Assembly: GCA_000961725.1 (NCBI GenBank)
Contig: LADS01000058.1
Span: 124,001 to 188,000, forward strand
Direction of reading: 5' to 3'
DNA from: Desulfobulbaceae bacterium BRH_c16a
Lineage (GTDB): Bacteria > Desulfobacterota > Desulfobulbia > Desulfobulbales > Desulfocapsaceae
Length of the DNA: 64,000 nt
A program made the translations under genes and the position numbers. Below the pieces are notes generated by a model. That model worked only from the letters and a program-made list of their open reading frames with translations, ran no database searches and was not told the origin of the DNA. This document shows, piece after piece, positions 20,401-31,802 of this stretch. How positions within the stretch are numbered: position 1 is the stretch's first letter; each line of letters begins with the position of its first letter.

Positions 20401-21934
20401 CGAGGATCTGGCCCAGTTGATCTTCGATCTGAAGCAGATCAACCCCAAAGCTCTGGTCAGCGTCAAGCTGGTCTCCGAGCCGGGTGTCGGCACCATCGCC
20501 ACCGGAGTGGTGAAAGCCTATGCCGATCTGATCACCATCTCCGGCTACGACGGCGGTACCGGGGCAAGCCCCTTAACCTCGGTCAAATACGCCGGCAGTC
20601 CGTGGGAACTGGGGCTTGCCGAAACCCAGCAGGCACTCGTTGCCAACGGCCTGCGCCATAAGGTCCTGCTGCAGGTCGACGGCGGCCTGAAGACCGGCCG
20701 GGACATCGTCAAGGCGGCGATCCTCGGCGCCGAAAGCTTTGGTTTCGGCACCGGGCCGCTGATTGCGCTTGGCTGCAAGTTTCTGCGCATCTGCCACCTG
20801 AACAACTGCGCGACAGGTGTCGCCACCCAGGACGAGACGCTCAGAAAAGAATATTTTGCCGGAGTGCCGGAGATGGTGATGAACTATTTCCGCTTCATGG
20901 TCCAGGAAACGAGGATGCTCATGGCCGAGCTGGGAATTGCCAACCTCACCGATCTGATCGGCAGGACCGATCTCCTGGAACAGGTGACGGGTGTAACCCC
21001 GAGACAGGGAAAACTGCAGCTTGGGCCGATTCTCGAAACCTTCCAGCCGCCGGCAACCAGCGGCCTGTTCCGGAGCGAGTCGAATGTCCCGGACGATCCG
21101 GGAGCCTTGAATCGTCAGTTGGTCGAGCGCTTCGGCGAAGCTGTGGAAGCCAAAGCGGGAGGCGGCGGCAGCTTTACCATCCGCAATACCGACCGGACGG
21201 TGGGCGCTCGGCTTTCAGGCGTTATTGCAAACCTGCACGGCAATAAAGGCATGGAGGAGAGCCCCATCCATCTGATCTTTATAGGGACCGCCGGCCAGAG
21301 TTTCGGGGCCTGGAATGCCGGGGGGCTGCATATGGTGCTGACCGGCGACGCCAACGACTATGTGGGCAAGGGCATGGCCGGAGGCAAGCTGGTTATCCGT
21401 CCGCCCTTAGGCGTGGCGTATAAGAGCCATGAGGCGGTGATTATCGGCAATACCTGTCTGTACGGCGCCACCGGCGGCAGGCTCTATGCCGCGGGACAGG
21501 CCGGCGAGCGGTTTGCCGTCCGCAACTCAGGTGCGCAGGCGGTGATCGAGGGTATCGGCGACAACGGCTGCGAATATATGACCGGCGGCATCGTCACGGT
21601 ACTGGGTGCGACCGGAGTGAACTTCGGTGCCGGGATGACCGGAGGTTTTGCCTACGTCCTCGATGAGTCGGGGGCCTTTACCGCCAGGGTCAACCCGGAG
21701 CTGGTCGAGGTGCTGACGCTTGACGGCCGGTCGGTCCTGCAGGAACACCTGCGCGGGATCGTCAACGCCCATTTCCTGGAGACGGGCAGTGTCCGGGCCG
21801 AGCGCATTCTCAGCGGTTTCGACGAACATTACGCCGCACTTTTCAAGCTGGTCAAGCCGAAGACCTCGGATGTGGCGACACTCCTGGGGCATCGCGGGAC
21901 TTCGCCGGAAGAAACTTTGGCGGTGGTGTATTGA
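17468..21934 (+). CDS. gltB: glutamate synthase large subunit
   Basis: 1488 aa; amidotransferase N-terminus, [29 protein letters not shown], FMN region [13 protein letters not shown], C-terminal GXGXG domain. Confidence 0.95.
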   Translation: [1488 protein letters not shown]

Positions 21935-21968
21935 GGGCAGCTTTCAGCTATCAGCTGTCAGCTTTTAA

Positions 21969-23393
<1,425 letters not shown>

Positions 23394-23449
23394 GAGTAGA
23401 AATTATCTTTTGTGGTGATCGGTGATACACATAAATGTCAGGATATGTT

Positions 23450-23638
23450 TCAGCTTCCCTTCGGGAGGATTGCCTCATCTTTCATCTGAAAGTTTCGGTC
23501 TGAGTCAATTGCTTTGATTCCTGATGGAGTAACTGCCTTCCAGAGTAGCCAGCCGCAAAGCATCATTAATGGGAGAATGATAAATAACGTAACGGGGAGA
23601 AACAAAAAAATCACGATTGCGTCTATGAAACCATTCAT
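23450..23638 (-). CDS. small hydrophobic protein
   Basis: 62-aa ORF, hydrophobic IVIFLFLPVTLFIILPLMMLCGWLLW. Confidence 0.35.
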   Translation of the reverse strand: MNGFIDAIVIFLFLPVTLFIILPLMMLCGWLLWKAVTPSGIKAIDSDRNFQMKDEAILPKGS

Positions 23639-23757
23639 TTGAACACCTCCATCTTGTTTTTCAATTTTTCATATGTATGTTCATATGCTTAAGTCATGAT
23701 GTTTCCGGTGTTTGACCCTTGTTTGTCTACTTGCAGATGCTCTTGCGAAAGTAATGC

Positions 23758-25302
23758 CTAATTCTACTTTGGCGAGCATGCCGACAGAGGCAACATCCCG
23801 TCTTTTTGTTGTTTTCGGTAGGCGGCATCAATTGATGCCTGCCTCTTTCTGTGTCTGACTTCGAGCTGTCTCAACACCTCATCTTCAGTGATATCCTTTC
23901 TTGGAAGAACCGATTTCAGCAGAGTTGCAACATCCGGGCAACTCAGCAGTGGAATATCGGGCTGGTGTTGTAACCTCTGTTCCAGCATGAACAGCATAGC
24001 GAGCAGTACCATTGACATATGATGATGCCACGCGAACCAGCCTCGCGCTTGGTATTGTCCCATTCCACATTGATTTTTGGCATCCTGGAATGGACGTTCC
24101 ACCCAGTATCTTTGTGCCTGCATGAATGCCAACCTTTCTGTCGGAGTATCAAGGGTGGCATTGCACAGACTGTATTTTATTTCTTCGGGAGATTCTATTT
24201 CACGTCGTACCACCAGATGCCATCTTCTGGCTTCAGCTTCCTTGCCGTCCCAAAGCCAAATATGTTTATGCAAAATATCGACAAAGATCTTTCCCTTGGA
24301 GCTGTCCCGAATAGCGGTGCGCTTCCAGGCACCAGGGGCCTGCTTTTTGACCCAGGTATCAACCCGCATTGATCGTGTCTGAGCCTGAAGCTTGCTGGAT
24401 TGTTTCCCTTTTTTGGATGTTGTTGGAGGTACTATCGGTTTCGGATCTTCGTAATAGATCAGATGATCCTTATGGATATCACCCATAAATTCTTCGCCAT
24501 TATCGGCGAGTTGACGTAGAAATGCAGGGTTGTCGCCATAAAAGCCGTCGAAACCTACCCACCTGAAGCGGATCCCATTTTTCCTTGCCAGAAAGACCAT
24601 CTCAAGCGCTTGTTCATGTTTGGTTTTGAAGACGATCTGGGCTGCAGGAATTTTAGCTTTCTCACAGCGCTTCCTGTCCTTGATCCATTCCTCCGGCAAA
24701 TAAAGCCGGAAATCTATCGGTAGAGAGAAGGTCCCTCGAGCGAGTGTAGCGAAAACGGCGACCTGGCAATTATCGACCTTTCCAAGCTGTCCGCACCACT
24801 GCCGAGCAACACCTACCGATTTCTTGCCTTTCTTTGGAAGACCGGTCTCGTCAATAATCAGTGCGCTGTCGTTATACCCTCCAAGCAGCCTGTCACCATC
24901 TTTCGCGATCTGGTTATTCAAAGGTCGCCAGTCCCACTGTGAATCTGAAAGGAAATATTGCAGCGGATCATACACGGCCTCGGCAACTCTCTCTTCCATT
25001 CGTTCCATGTTCTTTTTATCCGCCTGGAACAGGCCCTTCAGGTATTGGAATGCTTTCTCTGATAAATTTACAGTATGTCGTTGAAAAAACTTATGATATC
25101 TTCCATGAAAAGACAAAAACTGGCGGGACAGGCCCGCCAGCATGTGGCGGAGTCTGACATGGGAATCTTCCTTGTGTGAATTTAATTTTTTTTGGGCAGC
25201 TGTAATGGGTATCTCAGCTGCCCTGTTGCAATCAACAACTGGATTAACTGTACAATATTAGGAAGAATATTCAACATTTTCTGCTTCCCAAAGTAGAATT
25301 AA
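23758..25302 (-). mobile_element. IS701-like insertion sequence
   Basis: Inverted ends TAATTCTACTTTGG (23759-23772) and CCAAAGTAGAATTA (25288-25301) bracket a transposase. Confidence 0.8.
23764..25143 (-). CDS. IS701-like DDE transposase
   Basis: 459 aa; LIIDETGLPKKGKKSVGVARQWCGQLGKVDNCQVAV; WVGFDGFYGDNPAFLRQL; YWVERPFQDAKNQCGMGQYQARGW. Confidence 0.88.
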   Translation of the reverse strand: MLAGLSRQFLSFHGRYHKFFQRHTVNLSEKAFQYLKGLFQADKKNMERMEERVAEAVYDPLQYFLSDSQWDWRPLNNQIAKDGDRLLGGYNDSALIIDETGLPKKGKKSVGVARQWCGQLGKVDNCQVAVFATLARGTFSLPIDFRLYLPEEWIKDRKRCEKAKIPAAQIVFKTKHEQALEMVFLARKNGIRFRWVGFDGFYGDNPAFLRQLADNGEEFMGDIHKDHLIYYEDPKPIVPPTTSKKGKQSSKLQAQTRSMRVDTWVKKQAPGAWKRTAIRDSSKGKIFVDILHKHIWLWDGKEAEARRWHLVVRREIESPEEIKYSLCNATLDTPTERLAFMQAQRYWVERPFQDAKNQCGMGQYQARGWFAWHHHMSMVLLAMLFMLEQRLQHQPDIPLLSCPDVATLLKSVLPRKDITEDEVLRQLEVRHRKRQASIDAAYRKQQKDGMLPLSACSPK

Positions 25303-25420
25303 GCCCAACGTTTTTATTGGAACATACGGATCGGTAATCCCGGTGACACCCTTCACCTTGCCGGCGCGGGCCTTGGCATAGAGTCTTTTCCGATCGCGTT
25401 GTTCGCACACTTGCCGTGCG
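25302..25420 (-). pseudogene. half palindrome plus APS-kinase (cysC) fragment abutting the IS right end
   Basis: gcccaacgtttttattgg then aacatacggatcggtaatcccggtgacaccc..., near-identical to 32871 onward in the intact sat-cysC. Confidence 0.7.
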
Positions 25421-25576
25421 CTGATGTCTGCTGCCTTGTTTTGTCAGCCTTTGTTTGCTATAATTGGAGTACTGAAGTCATTCGAAAATACCCATGCTCT
25501 TGTAACGTCGACATTGATTAATGGGCGAATAAAAGCTGAACGACAGGCATCTTGCAGGTGCCCAATTCCTGAAAAT

Positions 25577-25961
25577 ATGAACAGCAAGATCACATATTGG
25601 GTTGAATTGTCGGAATATGATATTGCTACAGCTGAGGCAATGCTGAAGAGCAAACGGTATCTTTATGTTGGTTTTATGGCACATCAATCGATTGAAAAGA
25701 TCCTCAAGGCTTATTTTGTAGGTAAGACTGGAGAAACAGCCCCTTTTACACATAGTCTCTCCTTTCTTGCCAAAAAAGCTGACATCTACCGAGACTTTTC
25801 TGAAGAGCAGCAAGATTTTATAGATCTACTCGAACCTATGAACATTGAGGCTCGCTACCCGATCAACAAGAGGAAACTGCTGGAAAGTTTAACAGAAGAA
25901 AGGTGTGACAATTCTTAATAAAGCAATGGACTTACGCGAATGGATACTGCTGAAGCTATAG
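25577..25961 (+). pseudogene. HEPN-domain protein, probable 1-nt frameshift near the C-terminus
   Basis: MNSKITYWVELSEYDIATAEAMLKSKRYLYVGFMAHQSIEKILKAYFV; the frame after ERC continues as VTILNKAMDLREWILLKL* in the adjacent frame, overlapping the MNT start. Confidence 0.6.
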
Positions 25962-26239
25962 AAAAACTTAAGAGATACAAACACCTACTTAAGCAACACA
26001 TCAAATTTGATCAGCTCATTTTGTTTGGCTCCTATGCAAAAGGCACTGCCCATGCAGACAGTGATATGGATGTAGCTGTAATAGTGGATGAACTCAAGCT
26101 CGATTACTTTACCACTCGTCCTCTTTTATGGAAAATACGGAGGGAGATTGATGATAGAATCGAGCCGATACTTTTAGAAAAAAACTCTGATGACAGTGAT
26201 TTTATATCGGAAATTATCAAACACGGCATTGTAATCTAG
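25940..26239 (+). CDS. MNT-type nucleotidyltransferase
   Basis: LILFGSYAKGTAHADSDMDVAVIVD (GSxAxG...DxD). Confidence 0.8.
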   Translation: MDTAEAIEKLKRYKHLLKQHIKFDQLILFGSYAKGTAHADSDMDVAVIVDELKLDYFTTRPLLWKIRREIDDRIEPILLEKNSDDSDFISEIIKHGIVI

Positions 26240-26294
26240 CACCCACAAGGGGGACTGAAAAGAACCGCCTTTGAGGTGTTAACCATAACTTAAG

Positions 26295-27086
<792 letters not shown>

Positions 27087-27345
27087 TCATGGCTGGTCCA
27101 GGGTCCAGGGGTATTCGTCGGAGCACTCGATAGCCGAAACGGCAAACCCTGCCTGCAGCAGGAGGTAGAAACGGTAGCGGTCCTCGTCGGGCAAGAAAGA
27201 CCGGCTGGCCTCCGTTTCCGCGGAGACTGACCCCACGGGTATCATTGTCTTCCGCATCGGGATGAGTTATCATAGGAAGACGGCATCACAAAAATTATTT
27301 GAGTCCCCATTATGGGGAGTGAGTTCATTCACTTTATAAAACAGC

Positions 27346-27625
27346 ATGAGACCAATCGATAAGTTCCTCCCACAAATTCATGACATCACAAGTCGATATG
27401 GAGCTTAATATCCGCTTGTTTGGTTCAATGGCCAGAGGCACTGCCACTGCGTCGAGTGATCTTGCTTTGCTGGTTGATCTGGCACCCAACAGAGATCTTT
27501 TTGATCTTATCGGTATTAAACAGGAAATCGAAACTGTTACAGGATTTAAAGTAGATGTGGTTACTGAAAAGAGTCTCAGCAAACATCTTCGAGAATCAAT
27601 CCTGAAAGACGCCAAACCACTATGA
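27346..27625 (+). pseudogene. MNT nucleotidyltransferase remnant, frameshifted
   Basis: MRPIDKFLPQIHDITSRYGA in frame 1 then NIRLFGSMARGTATASSDLALLVDLAP in another frame; expected DLD reads DLA. Confidence 0.6.
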
Positions 27626-27855
27626 AAGAGGATTTTGTCTATTTACTTCATATTGCAGAGGCGATTACAGACATTCAGAGTTATGTGTCAGGTGGCAAAG
27701 ACAAAAGAATTTCTGAGGTGCTGATCATGAGCTGGATTGAAAAGGAGGCGATAAATGAATCAAACTCAAATTTTAACGGAGTTAGAAAAATTCAAAGCAA
27801 ATCACCAGCAAGAGTACGGTATAGAGGGGCTGGGAATTTTTGGTTCTTATGCTAG
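27622..27855 (+). pseudogene. truncated HepT/DUF86-like HEPN fragment
   Basis: MKEDFVYLLHIAEAITDIQSYVSGGKD start only, runs into the next MNT gene. Confidence 0.5.
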
Positions 27856-28045
27856 GGGAGAAGCTCGACAGGGAAGTGATGTTGATGTAGTGGTAAAACT
27901 AACCAAACAGGATCTATTCAATATTATCGGGATTAAGCAGGATCTTGAAGAGACCTTGCATCTAGCCGTTGATGTGGTGAGTTACCGCCCATCTATGGAC
28001 ACTTTCTTGAAAAAATGCATAGATAGAGACGCTGTTTATGTATGA
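27755..28045 (+). CDS. MNT-type nucleotidyltransferase
   Basis: GLGIFGSYARGEARQGSDVDVVVKL. Confidence 0.8.
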   Translation: MNQTQILTELEKFKANHQQEYGIEGLGIFGSYARGEARQGSDVDVVVKLTKQDLFNIIGIKQDLEETLHLAVDVVSYRPSMDTFLKKCIDRDAVYV

Positions 28046-28250
28046 CAAAGATCTTGCATCTCACATCCTTGAACAGGTTCTGAAAAGTTCAAAAACAATC
28101 AGGATGCGCTTTGAATCTGTACAGTCCGTCGATGATTTTACTAACACACCAGGAGGCATGGAGGAGTTTGATTCTATTTGCATGTTGCTGGTTACTATTG
28201 GTGAAACTTGTCTTAACTTGTCAACTTCTAGGCCTGGCCCCGTTTTATGA
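28038..28250 (+). pseudogene. HepT/DUF86-like HEPN protein truncated by the duplicated segment
   Basis: MYDKDLASHILEQVLKSSKTIRMRFESV...MLLVTIGET then breaks off at the repeat; no RxxxxHxY motif. Confidence 0.6.
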
Positions 28251-28808
28251 TTTTATAAGTTATGCTTTCTCATAGTTGCATGGTAAATTAAAAATAAACG
28301 TGGTCAATCTAGTCACAACACAGGAAATTCATTTCTTGTTTTTCACTCCTCAAGCACCACCTCACAACCACTTCCACGGGTATGTGTGGGTACCAAAAAA
28401 GGCGGACATCGACGATCCCCGAAAGGAGATTCATGGACAGACTTATAGAAGAACACCGTGCAGAGATTAAGCGGCTTGCCCTCTTACGCGGCGCCCGCCG
28501 GGTGAGAGTATTCGGTTCGCGGGCTCGTGGCGATGCCGGTCCTGAAAGTGACGTGGATATCCTTATTGATCTTGAAAAAGGCCGTTCAGCCTTGGCGCTG
28601 GGGGGACTTCTGATGGACCTTCAGGATCTTTTGGGTAAGAAGGTGGAGGTGGTGACGCCGGCTGCCTTGCATCCAAGAATTCGCGACCGCATTCTTGGGC
28701 AGGCTGTTGATATATGACTCTCTCCGAACGTGATCAAGTATATGTTGAGCACATGCTGGAGTGCATCGAACGCGTCGAGCGATTCGTAGGCCAAGACCGT
28801 AATTTTTT
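28207..28808. repeat. direct repeat copy 1 (about 600 bp)
   Basis: Near-identical to 31803-32406. Confidence 0.9.
28433..28717 (+). CDS. MNT-type nucleotidyltransferase (copy 1)
   Basis: MDRLIEEHRAEIKRLALLRGARRVRVFGSRARGDAGPESDVDILIDLEKG. Confidence 0.8.
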   Translation: MDRLIEEHRAEIKRLALLRGARRVRVFGSRARGDAGPESDVDILIDLEKGRSALALGGLLMDLQDLLGKKVEVVTPAALHPRIRDRILGQAVDI

Positions 28809-28925
28809 CCGGCCTCTGGGGTCAGGTTGTGGCAACCCGATATTAACTGATTCACTGATATCTGGGAATTGACAAAGATGTTCTCTGGAGTTTATCTTTT
28901 AAAGAAGATATACCGATTTTATCGC
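28714..28925 (+). pseudogene. HepT chimera: 5' end of one HepT joined to a degraded 3' end of another
   Basis: MTLSERDQVYVEHMLECIERVERFVGQDRNFF then cctctggggtcaggttgtggcaacccg..., resembling 29497-29600 of the intact HepT. Confidence 0.55.
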
Positions 28926-29003
28926 AAGAGTCGGCAAAGTTGGGAGAGGAGCATTAGAGATAATTTCGGAAATGTAACAGTAACGATCTGTTTTAGAATT
29001 GAT

Positions 29004-29294
29004 ATGAATCGACGAGATGCACTCAATACACTTGCAAAGGCGAAGGCCGAATTGGCCGAACGTTTCGGAGTAACCCGCCTTGCTCTGTTCGGATCGACGG
29101 CCCGTGATGTTGCCAAGCGAGAAAGCGACATTGACATCTTGGTGGCCTTCGATGGACCTGCCACATCTTCAAAATACTTTGGTGTTCAGTTCATGTTGGA
29201 AGATCTGTTTGGTTGCAGCGTTGACCTGGTAACTGAGAAGGCACTTCGCTCCGAACTTCGGACACATATCGAGAAGGAGGCGATCTATGTCTGA
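29004..29294 (+). CDS. MNT-type nucleotidyltransferase (MntA-like)
   Basis: GVTRLALFGSTARDVAKRESDIDILVAFDG. Confidence 0.82.
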   Translation: MNRRDALNTLAKAKAELAERFGVTRLALFGSTARDVAKRESDIDILVAFDGPATSSKYFGVQFMLEDLFGCSVDLVTEKALRSELRTHIEKEAIYV

Positions 29295-29631
29295 ACGAGA
29301 ATGGGAATTCTATCTGGATGACATGATCAAATTTTGCAAAAAAGTATTATCCTATACCGAACAACTGGATCAAAAAGGATTTGAAACTGACGAGAAATCA
29401 TACGACGCAACATTAAGAAAACTGGAATTGCTGGGAGAGGCTGCAACACATATCCCGGATGCAATTCGTGAATCTTCTTCTTCAATCCCCTGGCGTCAGG
29501 TTGTGGCAACTCGAAACCGACTGATTCATGGGTATCTGGGAATTGACAATGATATCCTCTGGAGCATTATCCAAGAAGATATTCCGGTGTTGTTGCAAGA
29601 GTTGGAAAAGTTGAAAGGGGAAAGGAGTTGA
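29287..29631 (+). CDS. HepT-like HEPN toxin (DUF86)
   Basis: KLELLGEAATHIPDAIRESSSSIPWRQVVATRNRLIHGYLGIDNDILWSII; overlaps the MNT stop. Confidence 0.85.
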   Translation: MSEREWEFYLDDMIKFCKKVLSYTEQLDQKGFETDEKSYDATLRKLELLGEAATHIPDAIRESSSSIPWRQVVATRNRLIHGYLGIDNDILWSIIQEDIPVLLQELEKLKGERS

Positions 29632-29699
29632 ACGGCATCGATCTGCTGCTGCAAAACGATATCCGCGTTAATCTGAAAAACTTCACCATCAAGGCCAAC

Positions 29700-30095
29700 A
29701 TTCAAAAGACGTTGGGCTTCACAGCCCAACCTACCGATTTCCCCGGCGACAAAACCATCCGGGTAACATTAAAGTAACGATGCTCTTCGGAGTAGGTTGG
29801 GCTGCAAAGCCCAACGTTTTTATTGGAACATACGGATCGGTAATCCCGGTGACACCCTTCACCTTGCCGGCGCGCGCCTTGGCATAAAGTCCTTTCCGGT
29901 CGCGTTGTTCGCACACTTCGAGCGGTGTCGCCACATACACTCCAATATAACCGACAACAACATTCAAAAAACGTTGGGCTTCACAGCCCAACCTACCGAT
30001 TTCCCCGGCGACAAAACCAATCCGGGTGACATTCAAATTACGATGCTCTTCGGAGTAGGTTGGGCTGTGAAGCCCAACGTTTTTATTGGGTTATG
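29700..30095 (-). repeat. second mosaic array of cysC fragments and palindromes
   Basis: Palindromes at 29710-29734, 29792-29816, 29972-29996, 30055-30079 with intervening cysC segments. Confidence 0.85.
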
Positions 30096-30149
30096 GGGTT
30101 TTCTTGAATGTTGTTAGAGGGTAAGGTGGGGATTGGTGGGTGCGGCCGG

Positions 30150-30290
30150 TCGCACATTTCCATAAACTTCACCAGCAAAACCTTTGCAATAGTCGATTTG
30201 CCGGAGCCGGACAAGCCGGTCATAAAGATGGTGAAGCGCCGCGAAGACAAATCGATTGCCGCAAGCGCACGGGAAATGAAAATTGCAGAG
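30150..30290 (-). pseudogene. sat-cysC fragment with internal deletion
   Basis: ggccggtcgcacatttccataaacttcaccagc... matches 33190 onward, then jumps to gaagacaaatcgattgccgca which matches 34361 onward. Confidence 0.7.
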
Positions 30291-30617
30291 AGCTTTTGCT
30301 TCGCTTATTGAAGATACCGGAAAAGCCGAAGAGAGGGAGAAAGCGAACAACAGTTTGAGTAAACTCCAACCTGACGGCGGTGGTGGCTTTTAATGCCCAG
30401 CAATGTGTCGAAAAATGTCTGAAGGCTCTTCTTGATTCGCCGGAAAAAGGTAGACCTTAAGGGTGAGGTGGATGAGGCTGGTTTTGAAGCAGCTAGGTAC
30501 CTCAGCTTTACGAGTGGCCTCAAAAGCCAACGGAAGAATGACCCCTTCGTGAGAAATTGTCCTTGTTAATCGTTTTTGCAATTGTTACGGTAGTATGATT
30601 ACTGGAGGATATCAAAT

Positions 30618-30851
30618 ATGGAAATAAATGTTAAGGAAGCAAAATCGAAGATGGGCTCGCTTCTAGATCGATCCCAGAAGGGCGAAGAAGTAGTGATCAT
30701 GCGACGTGGAAGACGGATTGCCCGGCTTGTCCCTGTTAGTAGTACTGATAAGAGGCTTCCGGATCTGAAGGATTTTCGTGATTCCATCACGGTCAAAGGA
30801 GACACCCTCAGCAATACTGTCATACAAGGGCGTAATGAGGAACGATATTAA
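30618..30851 (+). CDS. Phd/YefM-type antitoxin
   Basis: MEINVKEAKSKMGSLLDRSQKGEEVVIMRRGRRIARLVPV; overlaps the PIN gene. Confidence 0.82.
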   Translation: MEINVKEAKSKMGSLLDRSQKGEEVVIMRRGRRIARLVPVSSTDKRLPDLKDFRDSITVKGDTLSNTVIQGRNEERY

Positions 30852-31276
30852 TGGTATATGTTGATACGAGCGTTCTTGTGGCCTATTATTGCCCTGAAGC
30901 TTCGAGTGTGGCTGTTCAGGAATTTCTCATTGAGCACCCTAAGCCTGCGATCAGTTCGTTAACCGAGGTTGAGTTGTTTTCTGCCGTAGCACGGAAAGTA
31001 CGGATGAACGAGTTGGACCAGCTCGATGGAAATCGGATTATATCAAGATTCTTATCTCATCTGGATGCAGATTTTTTTACATTCATCTCAGTAGACAGCA
31101 GGCATTGGCGACTCGCCAGAAGTTATATCGGCCTGTTCAATACTCCTTTGCGGACTCTGGACGCACTTCATCTTGCAATTGCCTCATTAGAAGAATTTGA
31201 GTTGGTTACCTCCGACCAGCAACTTGTGCAGGCAGCGACTGTTTTGGGAGTAAAAATCCGCACGCTCAATCGGTAA
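30851..31276 (+). CDS. PIN-domain toxin, VapC-like
   Basis: MVYVDTSVLVAYYCPE; RTLDALHLAIA; LVTSDQQLVQAA. Confidence 0.85.
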   Translation: MVYVDTSVLVAYYCPEASSVAVQEFLIEHPKPAISSLTEVELFSAVARKVRMNELDQLDGNRIISRFLSHLDADFFTFISVDSRHWRLARSYIGLFNTPLRTLDALHLAIASLEEFELVTSDQQLVQAATVLGVKIRTLNR

Positions 31277-31309
31277 TTTGCTGTCTTTGAGGAGATTAGG
31301 GTCAGGAAT

Positions 31310-31760
31310 CGAAGATATTAACTTTCCAATGGCCAATCGAGATTGCCGGGATGGCTGAGATCGGCCACCGGCTGGAGAAAGACGGCCGCGCCGATTTCCT
31401 TTGCGGTGGTGAACACCATCTCCCGGTGGGCGCAATGCAGGTACTCGTCGGTATGAAATCCCAGCACTCGCCGCCAGCCGTTCATGGTAAAGGAGCGGGC
31501 TGTCTCAGAAGGGCTCAGCCGCAGATGCTGGAAGTCGTAATGGATCGGCAGGCTCACTCCCTCCAGTCTGCCGCCGATATACCAGGCCCCGACCCGATCA
31601 TACAGCTGCATGACGCAGGGATGGACGCACGGATCATCCGTGCCGTAGACAGACTTCGCCTCTTTCTGCTTGTCCGGCTTCCAGATATCCTCAACAGTCA
31701 AGGTGGTCAGCAGAAACCCTTCTGCCCCAAATATCCGCCGAGCTGTCAAGCATTCAATAA
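31310..31760 (-). pseudogene. sat (ATP sulfurylase) fragment
   Basis: Minus-strand ORF 31318-31749 EGFLLTTLTVEDIWKPDKQKEAKSVYGTDDP...PVADLSHPGNLD matches an internal part of the intact sat-cysC. Confidence 0.8.
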
Positions 31761-31802
31761 TAATTTCAGCACTTTAACATCTTCTGCCATCTCCAGGCAA
31801 CT

